NCBI RefSeq assembly: GCF_024498355.1
Contig: NZ_CP101833.1
Location: 3,019,001-3,083,000, forward strand
Direction of reading: 5' to 3'
DNA: 64,000 nt
From: Bacillus pumilus
GTDB lineage: Bacteria; Bacillota; Bacilli; Bacillales; Bacillaceae
The stretch's first letter is position 1. Every line of letters begins with the position of its first letter. A model generated the notes under the pieces. It was not told where the DNA came from and did no database searches. It was given only the letters and a program-made list of their open reading frames with translations. The position numbers were made by a program, and so were the translations under genes. This document shows, piece by piece, positions 49,438 to 58,570 of the stretch.

Positions 49438-50421
49438 ATGGAACGTTTGAAATATTATTTGATCTGTTTGTCAGCTCTACTGATTTTCCTGTCAGGCTGC
49501 GGAAAAGACCAGCAATTTACGCCACCTGGCAGCGCGCAATCTGTCGCTGTGATTTCTCAATTAAAAAAAGCCTCCTTTTCAATTGTTGATTTACAAAAGA
49601 ATAAAATTGTCTCTTCCGTTGATTTAAAACATCCACTCACTGATCTCATTCAAATCAACAAAGACGTCATCATTGCGACAAGTAAAGAAGAACAATCCCT
49701 TATAGAAATCAATTTAAAAAAAGGAACAGCAACAGATTATATGGACGTGAATAAAGGGCTGACTTCACTTACATATGATGCAGCTTCTCACACCTTACTT
49801 GTAGCGGATTCAAAGAAGAATGTCGTTTATTTTATTGATACACAGAGCAAAAAAATAAAAGCCACTGTGAAGACCGGAAAATCACCCTCTTCTATGGCGC
49901 TTTCTTCTTCAGGAACTTTGTTTGTTTTAAATGCAGAAAGTCATACAGTTTCAGTCATAGATATTGAAAAAGAAAAAAATACACGTACGATTTCTGTACT
50001 AGAAAGGCCTTCTGGCATTCATTTTGATGGACATTCCATTTGGATTGGCGGACACGGTAAACCTGGCACCTTAAATAAAAGCATTTTTGCTTACGACCCT
50101 AAAACAGGTAAAAAGCAGCGCGAAATCAAACTAGGCGTCATGCCAGTTGCATTTTTCTCAGAGAAAGATTCCTCTACTTTATATGTACTATGTCATGGAG
50201 ACCATACGCTATACAAAGTAGATACAGAGACGAATAAGCAGCTTGCTTCTGTTGAAACCGGTCAAAATCCGAATTATATCACCGCCGATACCGCATCAAT
50301 ATATGTAAGTAACTTAGATGACAATTCAGTATCAGTCATCGATAAACATACATTTATGATGAAAAATCGACTGAATGTCCCATCAGGGCCTTATGCTATC
50401 GTGTTGGAGGAAAAAAAATGA
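49438..50421 (+). CDS. Lipoprotein with YVTN-type beta-propeller
   Basis: A lipoprotein signal peptide (LIFLSGC, Cys at 21) precedes about 300 residues of repeating four-stranded blades. Recurring patterns are LLVADSKKNVVYFIDTQSKK, LFVLNAESHTVSVIDIEKE, LYVLCHGDHTLYKVDTET and IYVSNLDDNSVSVIDKHT. Such propellers bind ligands or proteins at the cell surface. It overlaps the response regulator gene by 4 bases (ATGA), so it may feed signals to the two-component system behind it. I do not recognise a named homologue. Confidence 0.88.
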   Translation: MERLKYYLICLSALLIFLSGCGKDQQFTPPGSAQSVAVISQLKKASFSIVDLQKNKIVSSVDLKHPLTDLIQINKDVIIATSKEEQSLIEINLKKGTATDYMDVNKGLTSLTYDAASHTLLVADSKKNVVYFIDTQSKKIKATVKTGKSPSSMALSSSGTLFVLNAESHTVSVIDIEKEKNTRTISVLERPSGIHFDGHSIWIGGHGKPGTLNKSIFAYDPKTGKKQREIKLGVMPVAFFSEKDSSTLYVLCHGDHTLYKVDTETNKQLASVETGQNPNYITADTASIYVSNLDDNSVSVIDKHTFMMKNRLNVPSGPYAIVLEEKK

Positions 50422-51104
50422 AAGAACAGATGCATATTTTAATAGTAGATGATGAGTTAGATATGCTTGAGTTAATCGGCTCCTTTTTGCAAAAACAAGG
50501 CTTTCATATTATCACTTCAAATAATGGAATGGATGCCTTACGTCAGCTTGAAAAGGAACCCGTTGACCTTGTTGTATTGGATATCATGATGCCTGATATG
50601 GATGGATTCGAAGTCTGCCAGCGTATCAGGCAAACATCCCAAATCCCCATATTATTTTTAACAGCTAGAAGTTATGAGGAGGATCGAATTAGAGGGCTTG
50701 AAATTGGAGCAGATGACTACATCATGAAGCCCTTCAGTCTGCGTGAGCTTGCAGCAAGAATTGAAACGACCTTAAGACGAATTAGGGGTCTTTCGCTAAA
50801 GCGCAGCCGAATGCAGATCGGCGACTTGGAGATAGATCAAGATGGCAGACAAGTCTACCTCCATCAAGAGCCCATTAATTTAACAAGAAGAGAATTTGAT
50901 TTACTCATGTTTCTTCTGCTTAATCAAAGCCACGTGTTTTCCCGTGAACAACTCTATCAAAAATTGTGGGAATCACACTCAACCAGTGGTTCTTTAAGAA
51001 CAGTCGATACACATATTAAAACGCTACGACTGAAATTAAAGGGAGCGGAACGGCACATTAAAACCGTTTGGGGTGTCGGCTATAAATTTGAGGAGGACGA
51101 ATGA
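50418..51104 (+). CDS. OmpR-family response regulator
   Basis: The receiver domain (about 6-118) has acidic pocket DDE at 11-13, phospho-acceptor Asp55 in VVLDIMMPDMDG, Thr in LFLTARS and Lys in IMKPFS. The C-terminal winged helix (about 133-225) ends HIKTVWGVGYKFE. The 228 residues are typical. It overlaps the lipoprotein and kinase genes. The likely targets are this operon and the following glycosyltransferase genes, by inference from location. Confidence 0.95.
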   Translation: MKEQMHILIVDDELDMLELIGSFLQKQGFHIITSNNGMDALRQLEKEPVDLVVLDIMMPDMDGFEVCQRIRQTSQIPILFLTARSYEEDRIRGLEIGADDYIMKPFSLRELAARIETTLRRIRGLSLKRSRMQIGDLEIDQDGRQVYLHQEPINLTRREFDLLMFLLLNQSHVFSREQLYQKLWESHSTSGSLRTVDTHIKTLRLKLKGAERHIKTVWGVGYKFEEDE

Positions 51105-52516
51105 AGCCATTATCCATTAAAAAGAAAGTACTCTTCTTAATCCTTGCAGTTACCGGAATTGTTGCAGCCTCAGCCCTCGCACTTACCTATTATTTATATC
51201 AGCACTTATATATTGATAAACAAATTGACTCCTTAAGTTTACAAGGAAAGAAGCTGGCAGAAATCTATCACAAACACGGTAAAGACACGTATTTTACCAA
51301 TAGAATCGAATGGGCAAATGGCTCAAGTGAGGCGAACATTATTTTCACAGATGACCCAATGGAGCTTTCAAGTGGTATCCCTTTTGATACGAACACCAAT
51401 GATAACCTCATCACGTTCAAGGAACGCCAAAAGCTTCTTCAAGGGGAAACCGTCGTGTTAATTAGAGAACATCCACAGTTTCATCAAGATATTCTCGGTA
51501 TCGCCATCCCTGTTTTCTCAAACAAAGATGATCTATCGGGGACAATTTTTCTCTCGATGCCCTTATCCGATGTTTATGAGCCATTTGTCCAAATCAGATT
51601 GACACTTGGCGTATCCATTTTATTTATCCTTCTGCTGATTTTCTTTATCGGATATAAGAGTTCCAATAAAGTCGTGCGGACGATTAATAAAATGAAAGAA
51701 ATTGCAATGGAAATGGAATCTGGTGATTTTTCAAAACGCATGGCTGTGACTAAAAAAGGGGATGAGTTAAATCAGCTTAGCCGTTCCTTTAATAAACTGT
51801 CTTCTACCCTCGAAAAGGTTGAACAGCACCGCAGAGAATTTCTTGCGAATGTGTCTCACGAACTTAGGACTCCTTTAAGTTATATGAAAGGATATGCAGA
51901 AGGAATTGAAGAGGGCGTCATTGATCAAAAAAAAGGAATGCAAATCATCCAAGATGAAGCCACACGTTTAAGCCGGCTTGTTCACGATCTTTTAGACCTT
52001 GCGCAGTTAGAGGGGGATTCTTATCCACTAACGACGGAGCCAATCGTCTTTGCACAGCTTATCCATGATGTTCTTGATCAAATGGCAATCATCGCTAATC
52101 AAAAAGGCATTTCTCTCAAACGGACACTTGAAGAGGATTGTATTGTTTATGGTGATAGCGATCGCCTACAACAAGTGGTCCGTAATTTACTGGACAATGC
52201 CATTCATTACACTCCATCTGGGAAGTCAATTTCGATTGAATTACATGTTCAGCAAAACACGGCTGAATTGAGAGTGACGGACGAAGGCAATGGCATTCCA
52301 AAAGAAGATCTACCGCATGTTTCCGAGCGATTTTATCGAGTAAATAAAGCACGTACGAGAAAGGATGGCGGCTCTGGGCTTGGACTAGCTATTGTCTATC
52401 AAATTATCAAAAAACATCATGGCATATTCATTATTCAATCTAAGCCCGGACTCGGAACAACAGCCATCATTCAGCTGCCTAATGCTTCATTCAATGAGAG
52501 CTTGCCTACTCAATAA
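51101..52516 (+). CDS. Membrane sensor histidine kinase
   Basis: It has two membrane segments (about 8-30 and 166-188) enclosing a roughly 135-residue extracellular sensor region, then HAMP (about 190-240) and HisKA with phospho-His near 253 (FLANVSHELRTPLSYMKGY). The ATPase domain (about 350-465) has N box DNAIHYTPSGK, G1 DEGNGIPKEDL and G2 GGSGLGLAIV. The 471 residues suit the class. It is paired with the preceding regulator. The signal is unknown. Confidence 0.95.
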   Translation: MKPLSIKKKVLFLILAVTGIVAASALALTYYLYQHLYIDKQIDSLSLQGKKLAEIYHKHGKDTYFTNRIEWANGSSEANIIFTDDPMELSSGIPFDTNTNDNLITFKERQKLLQGETVVLIREHPQFHQDILGIAIPVFSNKDDLSGTIFLSMPLSDVYEPFVQIRLTLGVSILFILLLIFFIGYKSSNKVVRTINKMKEIAMEMESGDFSKRMAVTKKGDELNQLSRSFNKLSSTLEKVEQHRREFLANVSHELRTPLSYMKGYAEGIEEGVIDQKKGMQIIQDEATRLSRLVHDLLDLAQLEGDSYPLTTEPIVFAQLIHDVLDQMAIIANQKGISLKRTLEEDCIVYGDSDRLQQVVRNLLDNAIHYTPSGKSISIELHVQQNTAELRVTDEGNGIPKEDLPHVSERFYRVNKARTRKDGGSGLGLAIVYQIIKKHHGIFIIQSKPGLGTTAIIQLPNASFNESLPTQ

Positions 52517-52597
52517 CAAATCACAGATCTTGTCATACTCTCATTTGGAACCTCTCCTTTCTCTTATAGATCAGTATCAATAGCATATGTATACAAC

Positions 52598-52630
52598 TTG
52601 AACAGTTCTTTTCAACAAGAGCTGTTTTTA
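52598..52630 (+). terminator. Terminator after the histidine kinase
   Basis: AACAGTTCTT and AAGAGCTGTT pair (one G-T pair) around TTCAAC and are followed by TTTATT. This separates the regulatory genes from the glycosyltransferase pair. Confidence 0.75.
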
Positions 52631-52723
52631 TTCCACTAAAACATAAAGAATTGGTCTTTTTTTATTAACAATTTATTCATATTTGCTTGTTACACTTTTT
52701 TCAAGTTAAGAAAAAGGAGTGAC

Positions 52724-54889
52724 ATGCTTTTGATCAGACGTTTTCAGAAATTTGATATTTATTTATTTTTCATATTGATCTTATCTGCCATCTTAAACAT
52801 TTATCACATTTGGAAAGATGATACGGTGAATGCGTATTATACTGCCGCTGTCACAAGTATGATGCAAAGTTGGCATAATTTCTTCTTTGCTTCATTTGAT
52901 CCAGCAGGGTATGTCACGGTGGATAAACCACCGCTCACCTTCTGGCTGCAAACGATCAGTGCCAAAATTTTTGGTTTACATGGATGGAGTGTGATTTTGC
53001 CTCAAGCTTTGGCTGGCATTGGATCTGTTTATTTAATCTACCGTCTTGTCAAACCTACATTTGGTCAGGCCGCTGCAAGACTGGCTGCACTCATTATGGC
53101 TTGTACACCAATCGCAGTCGCTGTATCTCGTACAAATAACATTGACAGCTTACTTGTTTTTATCCTTTTACTAGCAACAGGAATGATGTTCAAGGCTGTG
53201 AAACAGCAAAAAGTGCTTTGGGCGATCGCTTCATTTGCAATGATCGGCGTCGGATTTAATACAAAGATGCTGCAAGCTTATATGATCGTACCAGCACTCA
53301 TCCTTTTTTACATCATAGCTTATCGCACGACATGGAAGAAAAAATTGCTTTCACTGATGATTTCAATGATTGTTCTTTTAGGTGTATCTGCTTCGTGGTC
53401 GATAGCCGTTGATCTCACCTCAAAAGACAATCGCCCTTATATGGGATCAAGTCAATCCAATTCTGCATTAGAACTAGCCTTTGGCTACAACGGTCTCCAG
53501 CGGCTGACTGGTCAACAGTCTGGCGGAATGGGCGGCGGCTCAAGTGAGAGTGGAAGTCAACCAACTTCACAGCAGGGTGATCAGCAAAACGATAATGATT
53601 TATCCACCATGCCTCAGCCGCCATCTAATGGAAATCAAAGCAGCTCAGACAGCTCAAATCAATCTTCCGGTCAGGGACAGCCGTCTATGCAAGGACCGCC
53701 AAGCAGTACAAATGGCACGACACCACCTGATATGCCTTCTGGAGATGGAAGTAGTGATGGCCCGCCTAATGGTGATGGCGGAAAAATGGGAAATGGTTCT
53801 GGCATGTTTGGTACAGGAACAAAAGGTCCATTACGTCTGTTCCAATCTGAACTGTCCGATCAAATCAGCTGGCTGCTTCCATTTGCACTCTTTGGCGCTA
53901 TTGGTATCTTCCTCTCAACAGCATTTGAAAGAAGACGTCTCAATACAAAACAAAAAGAAACACTATTTTGGTTAGCTTGGCTAATACCCGTTGCTGGATT
54001 TTTCAGTGTAGCTGGATTTTTCCACCACTATTATTTAATCATGCTGGCACCGCCAATTGCCGTATTAGCTGGAGCAGGCTGGGCCTCTATGACTCAATTA
54101 TTCCAAACAGGAACCGGCTTTAAAAAATGGCTGCTTCCGATTGCTATTTTGGTAACAACATCATTTGAAGTCTTTATCTTATCCACCTTTACAAGCACGA
54201 TTGGTTTTGGATTAAGCATTGCGGTCGGTCTCATTGGCGTTGGATCCGTCCTTGCCCTGCTATTGATAAAAGGAAAAGAAAAGCTAAAACAACTGGCGTC
54301 TCTCATCGCCATCCTTGGCATGCTGATCGCACCACTGTTCTGGGCAAGCACACCTCTTCTTTATGGAGGAAACAGCATGCTGCCAGAGGCTGGTCCTCAG
54401 CTTGCAACTTCAAGTGGCATTATGGGTTCCCAGGTGAATGAGAAGCTGATCAGCTACCTTGAGAAAAACAATACAGGGGAAGCCTTCCTGTTTGGTACAA
54501 CAGATGCAACCACAGCTTCCCCTTACATTATTAAGACAGGGAAAGCGGTTATGGCATTAGGTGGATTTAGTGGCTCCGATAACATTTTAACGCTTAGCGA
54601 ATTTAAACAGCTCGTCAAAGACGGAAAAATCAAATACTTCTATCTCTCTGGTATGAGAGGCGGAAGCTCAGACATTCTGAACTGGATTCAGAAAAACGGC
54701 AAAGAAGTGGCTTCTTCTAAATGGCAGAACACTTCTACATCCAAAACGAAACAACAAACAGGCAGCACTGACAGCAAGCAATCTGAACAACCTGATCAGT
54801 CAAATGGACGAATGGGCGGAATGGAGAGTGGCACCCTTTACGAACTATCCGTTGATTCATTCATCTATCAAAAGGAGGAAAATGGCTGA
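52724..54889 (+). CDS. ykcB: ArnT/PMT-type membrane glycosyltransferase (YkcB-like)
   Basis: A GT39-type membrane enzyme of about 12-13 helices. Such enzymes move sugars from polyprenyl-phosphate onto an extracellular acceptor. The acidic pair in HIWKDDTVNAYY near residue 31 lies where the catalytic Asp is in the family. Residues about 262-365 form a low-complexity loop rich in Gly, Ser, Gln, Pro and Asn between membrane parts. The C-terminal extracytoplasmic tail also has a Ser/Thr/Gln-rich part. The 721 residues and the following GT2 gene resemble B. subtilis ykcB-ykcC. The acceptor is unknown. Confidence 0.87.
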   Translation: MLLIRRFQKFDIYLFFILILSAILNIYHIWKDDTVNAYYTAAVTSMMQSWHNFFFASFDPAGYVTVDKPPLTFWLQTISAKIFGLHGWSVILPQALAGIGSVYLIYRLVKPTFGQAAARLAALIMACTPIAVAVSRTNNIDSLLVFILLLATGMMFKAVKQQKVLWAIASFAMIGVGFNTKMLQAYMIVPALILFYIIAYRTTWKKKLLSLMISMIVLLGVSASWSIAVDLTSKDNRPYMGSSQSNSALELAFGYNGLQRLTGQQSGGMGGGSSESGSQPTSQQGDQQNDNDLSTMPQPPSNGNQSSSDSSNQSSGQGQPSMQGPPSSTNGTTPPDMPSGDGSSDGPPNGDGGKMGNGSGMFGTGTKGPLRLFQSELSDQISWLLPFALFGAIGIFLSTAFERRRLNTKQKETLFWLAWLIPVAGFFSVAGFFHHYYLIMLAPPIAVLAGAGWASMTQLFQTGTGFKKWLLPIAILVTTSFEVFILSTFTSTIGFGLSIAVGLIGVGSVLALLLIKGKEKLKQLASLIAILGMLIAPLFWASTPLLYGGNSMLPEAGPQLATSSGIMGSQVNEKLISYLEKNNTGEAFLFGTTDATTASPYIIKTGKAVMALGGFSGSDNILTLSEFKQLVKDGKIKYFYLSGMRGGSSDILNWIQKNGKEVASSKWQNTSTSKTKQQTGSTDSKQSEQPDQSNGRMGGMESGTLYELSVDSFIYQKEENG

Positions 54890-55881
54890 TGGAAAAAAGC
54901 ATACAATATTCGATTGTTGTCCCAGTTTATAATGAAGAACTTGTCATCCATGAATCTTATCAGCGGCTCAAAACCGTCATGGATTCGACGGGAGAAGCAT
55001 ATGAGCTTCTCTTCGTCAATGACGGCAGTATGGATCGAACAGCTGAGCTGATTAAAGGATATTGCCAAACAGATCCGAATGTGAGACTCATTGATTTTTC
55101 TCGTAATTTTGGACATCAAATTGCGATCACAGCTGGCATGGATTACGCAAAGGGTCAGTCCATCGTGGTGATCGATGCAGATTTACAAGATCCGCCTGAA
55201 TTGATATTAGAAATGATCGCAAAATGGAAGGAAGGCTATGAAGTGGTCTACGCCGTCCGCACCAAACGAAAAGGCGAATCGGTTTTCAAAAAGTACACCG
55301 CCTCCCTTTTCTATCGGGTTCTACGTCAAATCACCGAAGTAGACATTCCCATCGACACAGGTGACTTCAGGTTGATGGATCGTAAGGTGTGTCATGAAAT
55401 GAGAAAAATACGCGAGAAAAACCCATTTGTCCGCGGCTTAGTCAGCTGGGTCGGCTTCAAACAAATTGCGGTAGAATACGTTCGAGATGAGCGGCTAGCA
55501 GGAGAAACGAAGTATCCTCTCAAAAAGATGCTCAAGCTCTCGATGGACGGAATTACGTCTTTCTCCTATAAACCTTTAAAACTAGCCAGTGTGGCAGGCA
55601 TTGCCCTTTCTGCTATTGGATTCATTTCTATGTTTCTTGTTTTGTACTTAAAGCTTTTTACCAAAAGCACGATTACTGGCTGGAGTTCATTAATTGTCAT
55701 TCAGCTGTTCTTTAGCGGCATCATCCTCTTCATGCTGGGAATGATCGGAGAGTATATTGGCCGAATCTACGATGAAGCGAAGGACCGGCCGCTTTATATC
55801 GTCAAGGAGAGCTACGGGCTTCAAGCAAAGCCGCACCCGGTTCAATCCCCTGTTCATTTCAAGCACTACAAACAGCATTAA
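54889..55881 (+). CDS. ykcC: Polyprenyl-phosphate glycosyltransferase, GT2 (YkcC-like)
   Basis: A GtrB/DPM1-type enzyme that loads a sugar from a nucleotide donor onto undecaprenyl phosphate. The GT2 domain (about 1-225) has IVVPVYNEE near 8 and the metal-binding DADLQDPPE near 97. Two C-terminal helices (about 233-257 and 267-290) follow. The ATG overlaps the ykcB stop, so the donor-making and sugar-transferring enzymes are coupled. A bidirectional terminator follows. Confidence 0.92.
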   Translation: MEKSIQYSIVVPVYNEELVIHESYQRLKTVMDSTGEAYELLFVNDGSMDRTAELIKGYCQTDPNVRLIDFSRNFGHQIAITAGMDYAKGQSIVVIDADLQDPPELILEMIAKWKEGYEVVYAVRTKRKGESVFKKYTASLFYRVLRQITEVDIPIDTGDFRLMDRKVCHEMRKIREKNPFVRGLVSWVGFKQIAVEYVRDERLAGETKYPLKKMLKLSMDGITSFSYKPLKLASVAGIALSAIGFISMFLVLYLKLFTKSTITGWSSLIVIQLFFSGIILFMLGMIGEYIGRIYDEAKDRPLYIVKESYGLQAKPHPVQSPVHFKHYKQH

Positions 55882-55930
55882 AAAAAGCGTGCGAGACCTT
55901 CTTGATAAGGTCCAGCACGCTTTTTTGTAT
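55881..55930. terminator. Bidirectional terminator between ykcC and yvbW
   Basis: AAAAAAGCGTGC and GCACGCTTTTTT pair around an inner hairpin (GACCTT / AAGGTC). Runs of A and T on either side let it serve both convergent genes. Confidence 0.92.
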
Positions 55931-57279
55931 TAAGCGGCTGTTTCAAACCGCTTTCTGTTGATGAAGAAAGAAAGTGTAATGATGAGATAAATGCCCATTG
56001 TGACCATCGTTTGTACAATTGGAGTTGTTGACACAACGCCGATAAAAATGGCCATGATCGCAATCACAGAAAACCATGTTGTGAAAGGATACAGCTTGAC
56101 GCGATATCCCCCTGGTTCTGCTACGCTTCGAGATTTCAAATGACCAACAGCAATGATAAACCAGATGAATAAGACTGTATAACTTAAAGATCCCATCAAA
56201 TAATTAAAGGTTTGACTTCCCACAAAAAGAGAAATCAATACCGCCGCATACAATGTGGATGTACACACAAGGATTGCTCTGACAGGCACCTGCTGTTTTG
56301 ATAGCTTGGAGAAGCCTCTCCATATACGCCCATCCATCGCCTGCGTATAAAGGACCCTTGATGAAGCATACAGTCCAGAGTTCATAGAAGACAAGATCGC
56401 TAGTAAAATGATACCGTTCATGATGTCACTTGCATACGGCACGCCAATTGTTGCAAACACTGTGACGAATGGACTCACTTGCTCATTGTTCACTTGATTC
56501 CAAGGGATTAAGCTGACAATGATAAAGAACGGCAGTACATAGAAACCGATGATTCGTACAAATGTACTTTGAATGGCCTTTGGGATGACTTTTTCAGGGT
56601 TTTTTGTTTCCGCTAATGTAACCCCAATCATCTCAGTTCCGCCATAGGAATACACTACAACCAGCATTGCCGCAATTAAGCCGCCAGTTCCATTAGGGAA
56701 AAACCCACCGTGGTCGGTTAAGTTGGATAATCCCGGTGCTGCATGCTGTCCGAATGAGACAAACAGCATCGTTACCCCAATGATAATAAATAAAATAATG
56801 ACTGCAATTTTAATGGAAGCTAACCAGTACTCTGTCTCAGCAAACATTTTGACTGAACAAACATTGATCAATGTCACTACAAGTGAAATGATTAACACAA
56901 GCGTCCAAATCGGCATTTGCGGGAACCAGTACTGAATAAAGATCGCAGACACAATGGCTTCTGCTGCAATGTTCAGCACCCACATTTTCCAATAGATCCA
57001 GTCTAAGAAATAGGCCGGATATTTTCCTAACACAGGTTCAATTAAATCACGGAATGTTCTTGCACCAGGTCGTGCAACAGTCATTTCGGCAAGTCCTTGC
57101 ATAATAAATAATAAAATAAGACCACCAATCATATATGCCAAAATGACAGCAGGACCTGCAATATCAATGGCAGAACTGCTTCCTTTAAACAGACCGGCAC
57201 CGATTGCACCGCCAAGCGCAAGCATCATAATATGCCTTGACGTCATTGTTCGTTTTAACTGCACATGTTCCTTTTCCAT
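55930..57279 (-). CDS. yvbW: Amino acid permease YvbW (probable leucine transporter)
   Basis: An APC-superfamily permease with 12 predicted helices. The N-terminal family motif MMLALGGAIGAGLFKGSS is near residue 16, and YGGTEMIGVTLAETKNPE near 210 is typical of the amino acid transporter group. The 449 residues are normal. AAAGGAGC precedes the ATG. A T-box leader with a CTC (Leu) specifier lies upstream, as known for B. subtilis yvbW, which points to leucine uptake. Confidence 0.93.
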   Translation of the reverse strand: MEKEHVQLKRTMTSRHIMMLALGGAIGAGLFKGSSSAIDIAGPAVILAYMIGGLILLFIMQGLAEMTVARPGARTFRDLIEPVLGKYPAYFLDWIYWKMWVLNIAAEAIVSAIFIQYWFPQMPIWTLVLIISLVVTLINVCSVKMFAETEYWLASIKIAVIILFIIIGVTMLFVSFGQHAAPGLSNLTDHGGFFPNGTGGLIAAMLVVVYSYGGTEMIGVTLAETKNPEKVIPKAIQSTFVRIIGFYVLPFFIIVSLIPWNQVNNEQVSPFVTVFATIGVPYASDIMNGIILLAILSSMNSGLYASSRVLYTQAMDGRIWRGFSKLSKQQVPVRAILVCTSTLYAAVLISLFVGSQTFNYLMGSLSYTVLFIWFIIAVGHLKSRSVAEPGGYRVKLYPFTTWFSVIAIMAIFIGVVSTTPIVQTMVTMGIYLIITLSFFINRKRFETAA

Positions 57280-57332
57280 TTTCTATAGCTCCTTTAAATT
57301 TGAATCTTCAGATAAATATAGGATAAAAGCAT

Positions 57333-57562
57333 ATAAAAAGGCCAGCCATCTCCTTGAAGAGACGACTGACCCTGCAACCGCGTTACCACTCTTATTGATC
57401 CAGCTATAGCTGAATCCAACTTAAAACCCGATAACGGAGGTCACACGTAAAGACTTACAATTCATTCAGTCTTACCGCTCTTTGAGCGAGTTCAATGATT
57501 CGTTTTACTGCGTTGCACCGACCCGCAGCTCTCTTAAAAAACGGATGTTCATCTACTATTCT
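57333..57562 (-). ncRNA. T-box leader (leucine, specifier CUC) with terminator
   Basis: Read on the minus strand the leader has the AG-bulge/distal-loop region AGAGAGCTGCGGGTCGGTG near 57532. The specifier region ATTGAACTC has codon CTC at 57490-57488. The T-box sequence AGAGTGGTAACGCGG lies at 57392-57378. A terminator stem (GGTCAGTCGTCTCC with GGAGATGGCTGGCC, 57371-57341) is followed by TTTTTAT. Uncharged leucyl-tRNA would stabilise the antiterminator. The T-box core has AAC in place of the more usual ACC. Confidence 0.92.
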
Positions 57563-57585
57563 CAAGTCAAAACGTTTATAGTCAA
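57557..57585 (-). promoter_or_regulatory. Promoter of the yvbW T-box transcript
   Basis: On the minus strand TTGACT and AGAATA are 17 bases apart, just ahead of the T-box leader. The -10 match is modest. Confidence 0.5.
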
Positions 57586-57668
57586 TTTATATATTCATCA
57601 AAGATTTTATTTTTTAAATATACTGACTAACCACGCAATTGTCAACATCCTTTTTCAGACAGCCTCTA

Positions 57669-58343
57669 TTAACGAATCCAAACAGCTACTTCATCCATCG
57701 GACGTCGTGTTTTGCCGCGTTTTGGCTCAGTGACACGATAACCAAAGGCTGCCATCACAGAAACGTCGTACTGACCATCCTCAAGCAATCCTTCTTCATC
57801 TAGAATACGATGAATCTCATCGTAGCTAAATCCTTCAACTGGGCATGAATCAATGCCGATTTGTGCAGCAGCTGTCATCATGTTTCCAAGGGCAATATAC
57901 GTTTGTTTTGAAGCCCAATCAAAAAGCGTACGGTCATTTTCTAACAAATGGAGATCGTTCTCTTGGAATTCTTTGTAGCGTCCCTTTACCATATCAAACG
58001 TCTCGTCTGTCATTCCTTTGATTTGCTTGTTGATGTATTCTGCATATGCTGAATCATAGCGGGCATCGGTTCTTGCCAAGATGATCACAAAATGGCTGGC
58101 AGTTGGAAGCTGTTTTTGCGCCCCCCATGTATACTCTTTTAATTTTTCTCTAAAAGCTTCATTTTGAACGACGAGGAACTTCCAAGGCTCAAATCCTACA
58201 GAACTTGGGGAAAGTCTTCCTGTTTCTAAAATAAACGCAAAATCATCCTCTGAAATCTTTTTCGCTGGGTCAAACTCTTTTGTCGCGTGCCGGAACTCAT
58301 ACGCGTCAATGATTTCTTTTTTTAATTGCTCTTTGTCTCGCAT
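57669..58343 (-). CDS. yfkO: NAD(P)H-dependent nitroreductase-family flavoprotein (YfkO/HypO-like)
   Basis: This FMN-dependent nitroreductase-fold oxidoreductase has FRHATKEFD near residue 17, LSPSSVGFEPWKFLVV near 45, and the FMN-phosphate region near the C-terminus (AAFGYR). The ATG at 58343, 9 bases after AAAGG, gives 224 residues. B. subtilis YfkO (HypO) is induced by hypochlorite and diamide through the HxlR-type activator HypR. Here an HxlR regulator gene is divergent and adjacent, supporting a similar redox-stress role. Confidence 0.9.
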   Translation of the reverse strand: MRDKEQLKKEIIDAYEFRHATKEFDPAKKISEDDFAFILETGRLSPSSVGFEPWKFLVVQNEAFREKLKEYTWGAQKQLPTASHFVIILARTDARYDSAYAEYINKQIKGMTDETFDMVKGRYKEFQENDLHLLENDRTLFDWASKQTYIALGNMMTAAAQIGIDSCPVEGFSYDEIHRILDEEGLLEDGQYDVSVMAAFGYRVTEPKRGKTRRPMDEVAVWIR

Positions 58344-58509
58344 TTTATTCATCCTTTCTATTGACAGATAGGGTGTGTGTTTCATCAATCCAATTTCTTT
58401 CCATTCTCATATAGAAATTGTTATGATAAGAAAACAAACAGCCCGAATGTGTGATGTGATATCTCTATGGTAAAAGAAAAGCTTCCATCGATTCAAGTAC
58501 GCACATTTT

Positions 58510-58536
58510 TGTTCGTTAGGTACAATCATGTTCGTT
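58510..58536. promoter_or_regulatory. Direct repeat TGTTCGTT upstream of the HxlR regulator
   Basis: TGTTCGTT occurs at 58510-58517 and 58529-58536, spaced by about two helical turns, in the 180-base region between the divergent nitroreductase and HxlR genes. It may be a regulator site. TACAAT between the repeats could be a -10. Confidence 0.4.
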
Positions 58537-58570
58537 TATCACCATTTTCGTCTTAGAAAGGAGTGTAAAG

